Assembly: GCF_018294505.1 (NCBI RefSeq)
Contig: NC_057801.1
Location: 435,900,201-435,964,200, forward strand
Reading direction: 5' to 3'
Length of the DNA stretch: 64,000 nucleotides
Source: Triticum aestivum
Lineage: Eukaryota; Streptophyta; Magnoliopsida; Poales; Poaceae
Shown: positions 1 through 11,969 of the stretch, one piece after another
Layout: every line of letters begins with the position of its first letter
How positions within the stretch are numbered: position 1 is the first letter of the stretch
Position numbers and translations under genes: made by a program
The notes under the pieces: generated by a model
Databases searched by the model: none
Seen by the model: the letters and a program-made list of their open reading frames with translations, nothing else
Told to the model about the DNA's origin: nothing

Positions 1-716
1 GCAGGGCGACGAGGAGAGGATCGCCGGGTAGGATTATGCTACTCGAGATGTTACTTGGACTTGCTACTTGGAGGACTTCCATCTACTCTCTTCTACATGC
101 TGCAAGACGTAGGCTGCCAGAAGCGTAGTCTTCGATAGGACTAGCTATCCCCCTCTTATTCTGGCATTCTGCAGTTCAGTCCACTGATATGGCCCTTTAC
201 ACATATACCCATGCATATGTAGTGTAGCTCCTTGCTTGCGAGTACTTTGGATGAGTACTCACGGTTGCTTTCTCCCCCCTTTTTCCCCTTTCCTTTCTTT
301 CTGGTTGTCGCAACCAGATGCTGGAGTCCAGGAGTCAGACGCCACCGTCGACGACGACCCCTACTACACCGGAGGTGCCTACTACTACGTGCAGCCTGCT
401 GACGACGACCAGGAGTAGTTTAGGAGGATCCCAGGCAGGAGGCCTGCGCCTCTTTCGATCTGTATCCCAGTTTGTGCTAGCCATCTTATGGCAACTTGTT
501 TAACTTATGTCTGTACTCAGATATTGTTGCTTCCGCTGACTCGTCTATGATCGAGCACTTGTATTCGAGCCCTCGAGGCCCCTGGCTTGTATTATGATGC
601 TTGTATGACTTATTTTATTTGTAGAGTTGTGTTGTGATATCTTCCCGTGAGTCCCTGATCTTGATCGTACACGTTTGCGTGCATGATTAGTGTACGATTG
701 AATCGGGGGCGTCACA
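1..716 (+). mobile_element. Element Z: right end of an LTR retrotransposon (LTR 3' part only)
   Basis: The stretch ends in GGGGGCGTCACA, a typical LTR end in CA, exactly where Tat coding sequence resumes. GAAAC at 717-721 is the likely target duplication; its partner lies outside the window. A block at 508-539 (TGTCTGTACTCAG, then TTCCGCTG) matches a block at 21128-21157 inside the LTR of the Tekay element, so I place Z in the same broad chromovirus lineage. I cannot tell whether Z is a solo LTR or the right LTR of a full element. A pyrimidine-rich tract (270-300) followed by CAG and a short acidic reading frame to the TAG at 416-418 is described under findings. Confidence 0.7.
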
Positions 717-2454
717 GAAACCAAGAAGGTGCCCATCAAGGAGGATGGCACGGGCGGAGCTTTTGTCATAAGCTCCACCCTTGATAGTAAATAGGAAAGA
801 GAGCTCATCGCCTTCCCGTGGGCGAATGTTGACGTGTTTGCATGGCAAGCATCCGACACCCCCCGCGTTCCCAGGGAGGTGATTGAGCACCATCTTACTG
901 TCTGTCCCCATGCACGGCCCGTCAAGCAGAAGGTCAAAAAGCAAGCATTGGAACAACAAGAGTTTATTGTCGAAGAGCTCAGAAAGTTGGAGGCGGTAGG
1001 CTTGGTCAAGGGAGTACTCCACCCGACGTGGTTGGCCAATCTGGTCGTAGTACGTAAGGCGAATGGGAAGTGGAGGCTATGTATTGACTATGCTAATATC
1101 AACAAAGCATGTCCAAAAGATCCTTTCCCATTGCCACGCATCAACCAGATAGTGGACTCCACTGCTGGGTGTGACTTGCTGTCGTTCCTTGATGCTTACT
1201 CAGGATATCATCAGATCTTCATGACAAAGGAAGACGTAGAGAAGACCGTATTCATCACCCCATGTGGTACGTACTATTTTGTATGAATGCCTTTCGGGTT
1301 GAAGAGCGCTAGTTCAATGTTTGCCCGAGTGGTCCAAATCGGTTTTGAGCCCCAGCTCCACAGAAATATGGAAGCTTACATGGACGATATAGTGGTCAAA
1401 AGCAAGGACAAGGCCACGCTCGTGCAGGACCTAGAAGAGACCTTTGCAAACTTGCGCGGGATCAACCTCAAGCTCAACCTAGAGAAGTGTGTGTTCGGCA
1501 TTCTGTCCGGCAAACTTCTTGGGTTCTTTGCGTCTCAACGTGGAATCGAAGCAAATCCCGACAAGATCAAAGCAATTGAGCAGATTGAGGCACCAAGACG
1601 AGTCAAAGATGTTCGAAGGCTTGCCGGCTGCGTCGCCACCCTAAGCAGGTTCATCTCTAAATCTGCTGAGTGTGCCCTCCCCTTTTTCAAGATTCTAAAA
1701 AAGGCGGGTCCAATGAAATGGACCCCGGAGGCAGAGGCATCACTGCAAGATTTGAAGAGATACCTCTCCTCTACACCAATACTGGTCGTGCCCAAGCCAC
1801 AAGAGCCGTTGCCGCTAAACCTGGCGGTAGCAAATCAAGTGGTTAGTGCTGCGCTAGTGGCATAGAGAGAAGTTAAGAAGGAGGCATTAGCAGCGGCAAG
1901 GACCTTAGGTGTAGAGCTGGGTCTGACAGGGACTGATCTTGGCGAGGGAGGATCCCCGGCAAGACCTAAGCCCGGAAGTGAGGGGCCCTCGGCAGGGTCC
2001 GATCCCGGCAAGGCAGTGTTTGTGCAAGCAAGTGAGGTGAAACAAAAAAAGAAGGTGATGCAGCACCCAGCATACTTTGTCAGCTCCCTCTATCAAGGAG
2101 CTAGATCAAGGTATTCCGGTATGCAGAAGTTGCTTTTTGGCCTCCTTATGGCCTCGAGAAAGCTGCGTCACTATTTCCAAGCACATGAGGTCACCGTTGT
2201 CATACACCTCCCTTTGCAACGGATCTTGCATAACCCTGATGCAACTGGAAGGATTGTGGAGTGGGCATTGGAACTGTCAAGCTTTGGGCTCAAATTTGAA
2301 AGTACCTCGACGATCAAGAGCAGAGCCTTGGCAGAATTCATAGCAGAATGGACATCCACGCCCAACGAAGAAGTTCAAGAAACCACCCTTCCTGGCAAAG
2401 AGGCAAGTACATTGGATTATGTACTTCAATGGAGCTTTCTCGTTACAAGGTGCT
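717..2454 (+). pseudogene. pol: Element A pol, part 1: protease tail, reverse transcriptase, RNase H (broken)
   Basis: The frame starting near 720 covers the end of the protease region, then a TAG at 792-794, then RT. RT landmarks include KANGKWRLCIDY, DPFPLPRI, SYGYHQIF-type sequence (here AYSGYHQIF) and the catalytic YMDD at about 1377-1388. RNase H follows to about 2400. Further in-frame stops lie at 1284-1286 (TGA) and 1863-1865 (TAG); element B has sense codons at both places. A one-base frameshift lies near 2415, just before the insertion at 2455 that splits the archaeal RNase H domain. The 792 stop is also present in B and may not be decay. The copy is otherwise non-functional. Confidence 0.9.
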
Positions 2455-5400
2455 TGTAACGCCCCGGATCCGGCCAAGGGAGCCCCAGATCCAGCGTCCC
2501 CGAGCCTCTCCGGCCGTCTTCTTCCCCTGCTCCGGCGAGAACCCCGGCCATCATCGTTTTCCGTGCGAAGGTTGACCTCCAGATTTCTCTAAGTCCCCGA
2601 TTATTTTGACATTATCATGCTCTGTTCATCGCATCATATCTCTGCATCCGTAGCTCCGTTTCGTGCGTGTAATATGTCAAATTGTTCGTCTCAACGAGTG
2701 CTTAATTTCATTCCATTGCATCATGTTCATTTGAGTCCATCTAGATGCCTGAATCTTTGTTGCAAGAGTGCTTCATGATGTTGTCTGCTGTCTGTTAACA
2801 GAACATGCTCATTTATCATTTTTGCCACGTTTGATGTGTGCATCCTATGAGGTTGATGTCTACATGTGTTTTGATCTATGCTATGTCTTCTTTACAGAGG
2901 TGCTTACCATGTATTTTTGTGATCAATGTGGTGACTAGCACAAGCATGCAAACTAGGCATCGTGATGTTACTGATCTTAGTCCCTGTTCTGCTGTTATTT
3001 TGATGCCATGTAAACATGTTGCTACAGAGAGATCCATGCATATTTTGAGATACTTCAGTAAGGATGTTTTGAACATATGGTTATGAGCTATCCATACATG
3101 CCCCTGGTTGCATTTATAGCTTGCTGTAGATTGTTCATATCTTGCTCCAAATTTGCTAAGTAATGTTGTTGTCAGCCTGTTAACATGAAGTTCAGTTTTG
3201 CCATGTGATTTCCTAGTGGTCCATGCACCCTATGAACTTGCTATTGCCATGCTTAGCTTCTCAAACATGTATTCTTTCTGTTGGTTGCCTTTTCATGCCA
3301 TGTATTGCTCTGTGGTGAGTGGTTAAAGCTCATCTATATGCCTAGTTATCGTTGTTCCTGCCATGTATGAATCTGTATTATAACTTGCTATGTTTACATG
3401 GGTGCCATCATTTCTTCTGATCCTTTTTGGCTCATGGTAAGTAAGGGACTTTTGTTCTATGCATTTAGTAGATTCATGCCATGCCTTTGTTTGCCATGAT
3501 AAGTTCCTGTAACATGTTGTTTGAAAGCTCTAAACATTGCAACCTGGTGTTATTTTCTGCGAAGTCTGAATTGTTATTATTTGCGATCTTGCCATGTGTG
3601 TTTGAGCATGTTCTAGTGATTTCTGGAGATAGCTCAGTGTTCATGTTTTGTTATGCTTTACCTGTACTTCATGCCCATGTCTTTTGTTTTCATGCTGAGG
3701 TCTTGTAGCATGTTGTTTTGGTGCTTGCAATATGCCTAGTTGCTGTTTTGGACAGCTAGTCCTTTAAACTTGTATAGTGTGTGTGTGTGTGTTGAACCGT
3801 TGCTCCGTTTTGAGTGTGTTCTGTATGAAACTTGCTTAAAATTGCATGTAGCTTCATATTATCATGTTGCATCCTTGTTTTGGAGTGTTTGCTTGATGTT
3901 TGAATGCATTTTGCATCAATGCCATGTTTAACTTGTTTTGCTCATATCTTCTAGGCCGTAGCTCCGAATTAAATGAACTTTATATGAAATTTGACTAGAA
4001 TCTCGTGTAGATCATCTTGGTGCATCTTAACTTTCTGTTTAACAACTTGAACATAAGGTTTATTCAGATCTGGACCAATTTCGAAATTTGCATATGAGGA
4101 CTTACCGGAATTGTTATATGTTGTTTCCGGCCTCATTTAAAACTTGCCTTGATGTGTTGCTCTTGTTTGCATCATCTCTTGCCATGAGTAGCTTCATGTA
4201 GCCTCTGTCATGCATCATGCTTGGTTGTGCATCATGTCTTGTTCATGTGTGGTGTGTTTACCATGTTGAGTGCTTCTTTTCGATAGTTCCTGTTTCGTTG
4301 CGATCGTGAGGATTCGTTCGTCTACGCTTGGTTCGGCTTCATTCGTTCGTCTTTTTCATGGTCTCGTTCTTCTTCCTAGCGGGATTTCAGGCAAGATGAC
4401 CGCTACCCTGGATCTCACTACTATCATTGATATGCTAGTTGCTTCTTTCTATCGCTATGCTGTGCTACCTATCTTTTGCTCATCAAGCCTCCCAAATTGC
4501 CATGAACCTCTAACTTTTGACACCCTTCCTAGCAAACCATTGCTTGGCTATGTTACCTCTTTGCTAATCCCTCTTATAGCGTTGCTAGTTGCCGGTGAAG
4601 TTGAAGATTGCTCCGTGGTGGACAGGATTTTGTTGGGATATCACAATATCTCTTATATTATTAATGCATCTATATATTTGGTAAAGGGTGGAAGGCTCGG
4701 CCTTATGCCTGGTGTTTTGTTCCACTCTTGCCGCCCTAGTTTCCGTCATACTGGTGTTATGTTCCCGGATTTTGCGTTCCTTACGCGGTTGGGTGATTTA
4801 TGGGACCCCCTTGACAGTTCGCTTTGAATAAAACTCCTCCAGCAAGGCCCAACCTTGGTTTTACCATTTGCCTCACCACCACCTATACTTCTCCCTTGGG
4901 AGTCGCCCTCTCAAGGGTCATCTTTATTTTAGCCCCCCCGGGCCAATGCTTGTCTAAGTGTTGGTCCAAACCGAGCGATGTCCGGCACCCCCTGGGCAAC
5001 CAGGGTCTATGCCAACCCGACGTCTTGCTCATCCGGTGTGCCCTGAGAACGAGATATGTGCAGCTCCTATCGGGATTTGTCGGCACAGCAGGCGGTTTTG
5101 CTGGTCTTGTTTTACCATTGTCGAAATGTCTTGTAAACCAGGATTCCGAGTCTGATCGGGTCTTCCTGGGAGAAGGAATATCCTTCGTTGATTGCGAGAG
5201 CTTATCATGGGCTAAGTTGGGATACCCCTGTAGGGTATAAACTTTCGAAAGCCATGCCTGCGATTATAGGAAGATGGGAATTTGTTAATGTCAGGTTGTG
5301 GATAACTTGACACCAGATCCGAATTAAAATGCATCAACCGTGTGTGTAGCCGTGATGGTCTCTTATCAGCGGAGTCCGGGAAGTGAACACGGTTTTGGGT

Positions 5401-5985
5401 TATGTTTGACGTAAGTAGGAGTTCAGGATCACTTCTTGATCATTGCTAGTTTCACGACCATTCCGCTTGCTCTCTTCTCGCTCTTATTTGCGTATGTTAG
5501 CCACCATATCATGCTTAGTCGCTGCTGCAGCCTCACCACTTTACGCCTTCCTTTCCCATTAAGCTTTGCTAGTCTTGATACCCATGGTAATGGGATTGCA
5601 GAGTCCTCGTGGCTCGCAGATTACTACAACAACAGTTGCAGGTACATGTTATGCGATGATCATGACGCGAGAGCGATGTTTGCTTGTTTTGGAGTTCTTC
5701 TTCTGCTTCTTCTTCAATCAGGGGATAGGTTCCAGGTCGGCAGCCTGGGCTAGCAGGGTGGATGTCGTTTGAGTTTCTGTTTATGTTTCATCCGTAGTCG
5801 GATGATGCTGTTATGTATTATGATGTTGTATTCGTGTGGCATTGTATGCCTCTGGTATGTATCCCCATCTATTATGTAATGTTGATGTAATGATACCCAC
5901 CTTGCAAAAGCGTTTCAATATGCGGGTGTATCCTTGGTGGGACCTTCGAGTTCCTTTTGGATAGGGTCGCATATTGGGCGTGACA
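2455..5985 (+). repeat. 5' LTR of the non-autonomous element
   Basis: Begins TGTAACGCCCCGGATCC and ends GGGCGTGACA. It is nearly identical to 8446-11969. The first half is rich in the heptamer TGCCATG (about a dozen copies between 3000 and 4500), and a (TG)n tract at 3778-3791 is four bases longer than in the other LTR. A reading frame at 4270-4827 is open in both LTRs; see findings. Confidence 0.93.
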
Positions 5986-5988
5986 AGT

Positions 5989-6000
5989 TGGTATCAGAGC
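5989..6000 (+). promoter_or_regulatory. Primer binding site, tRNA-iMet type
   Basis: TGGTATCAGAGC starts three bases after the end of the 5' LTR and matches the 3' end complement of plant initiator tRNA-Met. It primes minus-strand DNA synthesis in this lineage. Confidence 0.9.
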
Positions 6001-8407
6001 CTCGACCGACCCTAGGAGCCCCCTTGATTGATCGTGTAGTTTGGCCGTTGTTGAGTCTAGAAGAAAACTGTTTTTCGGAGTCTAGTTATATCGGAGAGTA
6101 GGAATTCTTTTTACTCCTCAGCCCCCTTCGTCGCTCTGGTAAGGAATCTTGACGTAGGTGTTTTGAATTACTCCTCTTCCCATTTAAATTTGTCTTTAGG
6201 ATCACGTAGTTGGTTTTTCGATCGTTGGTTCTCAGCTCTTTTATCTGGCGCATTTCTCGTCAAGTCGACTCGAGCCTCTTCATCGTTTCCAAGTTCAATC
6301 CTCAGTTGTTTTCTTTCCCACCCGCCCCCCATTTTCTCCTCAGAACCGAAGTCCATAATCGAGTATCCTTCCTACTCGTGTGAAGTCTTTGCTTTCTTTC
6401 CTCAATGATTTCAACCGGTGCTTTCTCTTTAAGGTATTCGTCGGTTCCCCTTCCAAGTTGATTTTGTTTTCCCGCCCTCCCACCCTTTTCTTCCCGGACT
6501 CTGACTCTCTCTCGACCATCTATTTCATTCATGTGGAACCTCTTCAGTCTTTCATAAATTATCTCAACCGATGAATTCTCGTCTCGTTCGTCATTCTTCA
6601 TCTTTTTCTTCTCCGGTGTATTCAATTCCAATTTTCGGTAGTGATTATATTCTTTTCCTCGGCTCAAGTGTTTTCCCTGCTCGTTTGCCTGTCGCTAGTT
6701 ATCCTTCCGGAGTGTTCAAGACATCTCAGGAGATTCGTCTGTGTTCCAATTAATTCAAGGTTGTCACCCCATTCAAATATTTCAATTGTTCCGGTGCATC
6801 ATCTATCTATTCAACATCCCTTTCCAACGGTTGTTTTCTCGTTAGTGGGCCCTAACCCACAGGTCTTTTCCCAGGATCTTACCTGACTCTTCTAATGCCC
6901 CTGGAGTTATTCTCAATTCTTTTCAAGTATGACATAAGAATGGATTCCATCAGTCAGATTCCATCTCCAAGATCGCTTTCAAATTCTTTTCATCTCGGGT
7001 TCTACCTTTCCTCTTTTCATTCTCCCGGAGAATCTCAGTAATTTTGGTGGTGTTTTCCCGTCGTCATTTGAAGACCGAAGAAGAGTTTTCCTCAAAATTC
7101 TTGTCCGTCCTCTCGAAGTTCCGTGGTTCTAGCTTCATGCTATCCTCTCGAATTATTCCATTTGTCAGATATTCCTTTTCTTTCCCATCCGGAGTATTTC
7201 AGGAGTTGTTTTCTATTTCTTTTCACCGGAGGCCTTCATTCCCGTTATCGTTCTCTATTTATCCCGGTGCTTCGTTCAATTGTTCTTTAATCAGCTCATT
7301 ATCTCTTCGTTCTTTTGCATCTAAATCCCCCTCAAGCATATTGGTTCTTCTAATTTTTCCCGGTGATTCATTCTCTTTCATCAGTCATTCCAAATTCTTA
7401 CGGTTGTTCATTCAAGATTCTTTTTCCTTGATTATCATTTTAATCCATTCGTTCTTTCAATCCTACCGGTGGTTCATGAAGACTTTCTCAAGTTTTGCGC
7501 CATTTACCCCCCTCAATCTTTTTGTCAACAAGAATAAGTAGTATGCAAAATCCATTGCTTGTCATCAATTTAATTTGATGAAGGATAAACATACAATAAA
7601 TCTTATTCTTATTTCCTCAAAGTGATTAATCGCTTCCTTCGGAATTTTTTCATGAGGAATAAATTCTAGTTCCAAGTGTTTTCATCTTTTCTTTTTCCGG
7701 AGTTCAATTTTCCTCAGCCATTTCGTCGGAACCTCCATCTAAATCATCGCAAGGCTCATCTTATTCTTTCATCCTTCATTTTATCTCGTCATCCTTTTGT
7801 CATCGGAGTTCTTCATGGTGGTTCTTCATGATTTAATTCATTTTTCAAGAGTTCTTCAAGATTCTTGGTGGCGGAGTTCAAGTATATTTTCTTCTCGCAT
7901 CTCGAAGTGCAATTAATTCTTCCTTTTCTTCTGAAGTGGAGTTTTGCAATTCTTCTTTCTTCCTAGTTATTTAATCTTTTCCGCTCGTGGTCAGTTGTCA
8001 GCTCGTAAATTTTGAGATGTTATCCAAAAGTCCACATCAAGCTTATTCTTTCGTTGTTGATTTTCTCAACAACTCCATTCAATCCTTCCTTCTAAGTTCT
8101 TTTCATTCAATTCTTTCAATTCTTCCGGAGGCATTGCATTGTTTATGTCGTCAAGTATCATTCCATCCTCTCAAGATCGTGTTTTATTCATTCCATTTTC
8201 AGCCGGAGTGCTGCCTAAATCCTTTCAGTATTATTCGTTTCTTATCTCGTTCTAACCGGAGTGGTTTCATAGTCTATCTGATTCCGTGAGCTTTCGATGC
8301 TTGTCATTCTCGTCGTTCCTCTCTTCTTCTCGAGTGCTCTCGATTCTTTGCTTCTTCTCTTGAGTTCTTGTTTCTCCTCATCCCTTTTCCCTTCCGTCTC
8401 GGTCCTA
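6001..8407 (+). other. Non-coding, pyrimidine-rich internal domain of the non-autonomous element
   Basis: About 2.4 kb dominated by T and C, rich in TTCATTC, TTTTC and CAATTC words. No retroviral-type domain can be read in any frame; short open frames here (for example 7044-7541) consist of Ser, Phe and Leu from the base bias. Short CCGG-containing words of the form CCGGAG or CCGGTG recur about every 40-100 bases, often followed by TTC (for example 6706, 7188, 7262, 7463, 7696, 8125, 8203, 8249). This looks like a diverged internal repeat, or a conserved RNA signal region for packaging. Confidence 0.7.
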
Positions 8408-8426
8408 AGATCTCGGGACGAGATCT
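8408..8426 (+). promoter_or_regulatory. Perfect hairpin just upstream of the polypurine tract
   Basis: AGATCTCG-GGA-CGAGATCT: 8-bp arms around a GGA loop, ending 19 nt before the 3' LTR. The Tekay element has the same structure at 27830-27846 with a compensatory base-pair change. Here it is non-coding. Confidence 0.65.
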
Positions 8427-8431
8427 CTTGT

Positions 8432-8445
8432 TAGTGGAGGAGTGT
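8432..8445 (+). promoter_or_regulatory. Polypurine tract of the non-autonomous element
   Basis: TAGTGGAGGAGTGT lies immediately before the TGTAACGCC start of the 3' LTR. It matches the position and composition of the tract at 27852-27865 and is the expected plus-strand primer. Confidence 0.75.
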
Positions 8446-11400
8446 TGTAACGCCCCGGATCCGGCCAAGGGAGCCCCGGATCCAGCGTCCCCGAGCCTCT
8501 CCGACTGTCTTCTTCCCCTGCTCCGGCAAGAACCCCGGCCATCATCGTTTTCCGTGCGAAGGTTGACCTCCAGATTTCTCTAAGTCCCCAATTATTTTGA
8601 CATTATCATGCTCCGTTCATCGCATCATATCTCTGCATCCGTAGCTCCGTTTCGTGCGTGTAATATGTCAAATTGTTCGTCTCAACGAGTGCTTAATTTC
8701 ATTCCATTGCATCATGTTCATTTGAGTCCATCTAGATGCCTGAATCTTCGTTGCAAGAGTGCTTCATGATGTTGTCTGCTGTCTGTTAACAGAACATGCT
8801 CATTTATCATTTTTGCCACGTTTGATGTGTGCATCCTATGAGGTTGATGTCTACATGTGTTTTGATCTATGCTATGTCTTCTTTACAGAGGTGCTTACCA
8901 TGTATTTTTGTGATCAATGTGGTGACTAGCACAAGCATGCAAACTAGGCATCGTGATGTTACTGATCTTAGTCCCTGTTCTGCTGTTATTTTGATGCCAT
9001 GTAAACATGTTGCTACAGAGAGATCCATGCATATTTTGAGATACTTCAGTAAGGATGTTTTGAACATATGGTTATGAGCTATCCATAATGCCCCTGGTTG
9101 CATTTATAGGTTGCTGTAGATTGTTCATATCTTGCTCCAAAGTTGCTAAGTAATGTTGCTGTCAGCCTGTTAACATGAATTCAATTTTTCCATGTGATTT
9201 CCTAGTGGTCCATGCACCCTATGAACTTTCTATTGCCATGCTTAGATTCTAAAACATGTATTCTTACTGTTGGTTGCCATGTCATGCCATGTATTGCTCT
9301 GTGGTGAGTGGTTCAAGCTCATCTACATGCCTAGTTATCGTTGTTCCTGCCATGTATGAATCTGTATTATAACTTGCTATGTTTACATGGGTGCCATCAT
9401 TTCTTCTGATCCTTTTTGGCTCATGGTAAGTAAGGGACTTTTGTTCTATGCATTTAGTAGATTCATGCCATGCCTTTGTTTGCCATGATAAGTTCCTGTA
9501 ACATGTTGTTTGAAAGCTCTAAACATTGCAACCTGGTGTTATTTTCTGCGAAGTCTGAATTGTTATTATTTGCGATCTTGCCATGTGTGTTTGAGCATGT
9601 TCTAGTGATTTCTGGAGATAGCTTAGTGTTCATGTTTTGTTATGCTTTACCTGTACTTCATGCCCATGTCTTTTGTTTTCATGTTGAGGTCTTGTAGCAT
9701 GTTGTTTTGGTGCTTGCAATATGCCTAGTTGCTGTTTTGCACAGCTAGTCCTTTAAACTTGTATAGTGTGTGTGTGTTGAACCGTTGCTCCGTTTTGAGT
9801 GTGTTCTATATGAAACTTGCTTAGAATTGCATGTAGCTTCATATTATCATGTTGCATCCTTGTTTTGGAGTGTTTGCTTGATGTTTGAATGCATTTTGCA
9901 TCAATGCCATGTTTAACTTGTTTTGCTCATATCTTCTAGGTCGTAGCTCCGAATTAAATGAACTTTATATGAAATTTGACTAGAATCTCGTGTAGATCAT
10001 CTTGGTGCATCTTAACTTGCTGTTTAACAACTTAAACATAAGGTTTATTCAGATCTGGACCAATTTCGAAATTTGCATATGAGGCCTTACCGGAATTGTT
10101 ATATGTTGTTTCCGGCCTCATTTAAAACTTGCCTTAATGTGTTGCTCTTGTTTGCATCATCAATTGCCATGAGTAGCTTCATGTAGCCTTTGTCACGCAT
10201 CATGCTTGGTTGTGCATCATGTCTTGTTCATGTGCGGTGTGTTTACCATGTAGTGTGCTTCTTTTCGATAGTTCCTGTTTCGTTGCGATCATGAGGATTC
10301 GTTCGTCTACGCTTGGTTCGGCTTCATTCGTTCGTCTTCTTCATGGTATCGTTCTTATTCCTAGCGGGATTTCAGGCAAGATGACCGCTACCCTGGATCT
10401 CACTACTATCATTGCTATGCTAGTTTCTTCGTTCTATCGCTACGCTGTGCTACCTATCTTTTGCTCATCAGGCCTCCCAAATTGCCATGAACCTCTAACT
10501 TTTGACACCCTTCCTAGCAAACCATTGCTTGGCTATGTTACCTATTTGCTAATCCCTCTTATAGCGTTGCTAGTTGCAGGTGAAGTTGAAGATTGCTCTG
10601 TGGTGGACAAGATTTTGTTGGGATATCACAATATCTCTTATATTATTAATGCACCTATATATTTGGTAAAGGGTGGAAGGCTCGGCCTTATGCCTAGTGT
10701 TTTGTTCCACTCTTACCGCCCTAGTTTCCGTCATACCGGTGTTATGTTCCCGGATTTTGCGTTCCTTACGCGGTTGGGTGATTTATGGGACCCCCTTGAC
10801 AGTTCGCTTTGAATAAAACTCCTCCAGCAAGGCCCAACCTTGGTTTTACCATTTGCCTCACCACCACCTATACTTTTCCCTTGGGAGTCGCCCTCTCGAG
10901 GGTCATCTTTATTTTAGCCCCACCGGGCCAATGCTTGTCTAAGTGTTGGTCCAAACCGAGCGATGTCCGGCGCCCCCTGGGCAACCAGGGTCTATGCCAA
11001 CCCGACGTCTTGCTCATCCGGTGTGCCTTGAGAACGAGATATGTGCAGCTCCTATCGGGATTTGTCGCCACAGTGGGCGGTTTTGCTGGTCTTGTTTTAC
11101 CATTGTCGAAATGTCTTGTAAACCGGGCTTCCGAGTCTGATCGGGTCTTCCTGGGAGAAGGAATATCCTTCGTTGATCGCGAGAGCTTATCATGGTCTAA
11201 GTTGGGACACCCCTACAGGGTATAAACTTTCAAAAGCCTGCCTGCGGTTATAGGCAGATGGGAATTTGTTAATGTCCGGTTGTAGATAACTTGACACCAG
11301 ATCCGAATTAAAACGCATCAACCGTGTGTGTAGCCGTGATGGTCTCTTCTCGGCGGAGTCTGGGAAGTGAACACGGTTTTGGGTTATGTTTGACGTAAGT

Positions 11401-11969
11401 AGGAGTTCAGGATCACTTCTTGATCATTGCTAGTTTCACGACCGTTCCGCTTGCTCTCTTCTCGCTCTTATTTGCGTATGTTAGCCACCATATCATGCTT
11501 AGTCGCTGCTGTAGCTTCACCACTTTACCCCTTCCTTTCCCATTAGGCTTTGCTAGTCTTGATACCCATGGTAATGGGATTTCTGAGTCCTCGTGGCTCA
11601 CAAATTACTACAACAACAGTTGCAGGTACAGGTTATGCGATGATCATGATGCGAGAGCGGTGTTTGCTTGTTTTGGAGTTCTTCTTCTGCTTCTTCTTCA
11701 ATCAGGGGATAGGTTCCAGGTCGGCAGCCTGGGCTAGCAGGGTGGATGTCGTTTGAGTTTCTGTTTATGTTTCATCCGTAGTCGTATGATGCTCTTATGT
11801 ATTGTGATGTTGTATTCGTGTGGCATTGTATGCCTCTTGTATGTATCCCCATCTATTATGTAATGTTGATGTAATGATATCCACCTTGCAAAAGCGTTTC
11901 AATATGCGGGTCTATCCTTGGTGGGACCTTCGAGTTTCTTTTGGATAGGGTCGCATATTGGGTGTGACA
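8446..11969 (+). repeat. 3' LTR of the non-autonomous element
   Basis: Second LTR, about 3.52 kb, ending GGTGTGACA directly before the GTGCT duplication at 11970. It is co-linear with 2455-5985, with scattered substitutions and small indels. Confidence 0.93.

Larger units (their letters stand above)
2455..11969 (+). mobile_element. Non-autonomous LTR retrotransposon with 3.5-kb LTRs (LARD-like)
   Basis: Complete element flanked by the 5-bp duplication GTGCT (2450-2454 and 11970-11974). It has two LTRs of about 3.53 kb (TGTAACGCC...GTGACA) and an internal domain of only 2.46 kb. A tRNA-Met-type primer site sits next to the left LTR and a purine tract next to the right LTR, which gives plus orientation. 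I find no gag, protease, RT or integrase in any frame, so it must be mobilised in trans. The sequence just before the right LTR matches the equivalent place in the Tekay chromovirus at 27830-27865, so a Tekay-type helper is inferred. The LTRs differ at roughly 2-3% of sites by eye. It sits inside the archaeal RNase H of element A. Confidence 0.93.

Noticed and set aside
7044..7541. A 165-codon open frame inside the non-autonomous element
   Set aside because: It is made of Ser, Phe, Leu and Ile from a pyrimidine-rich strand; no start context, motif or conservation evidence.
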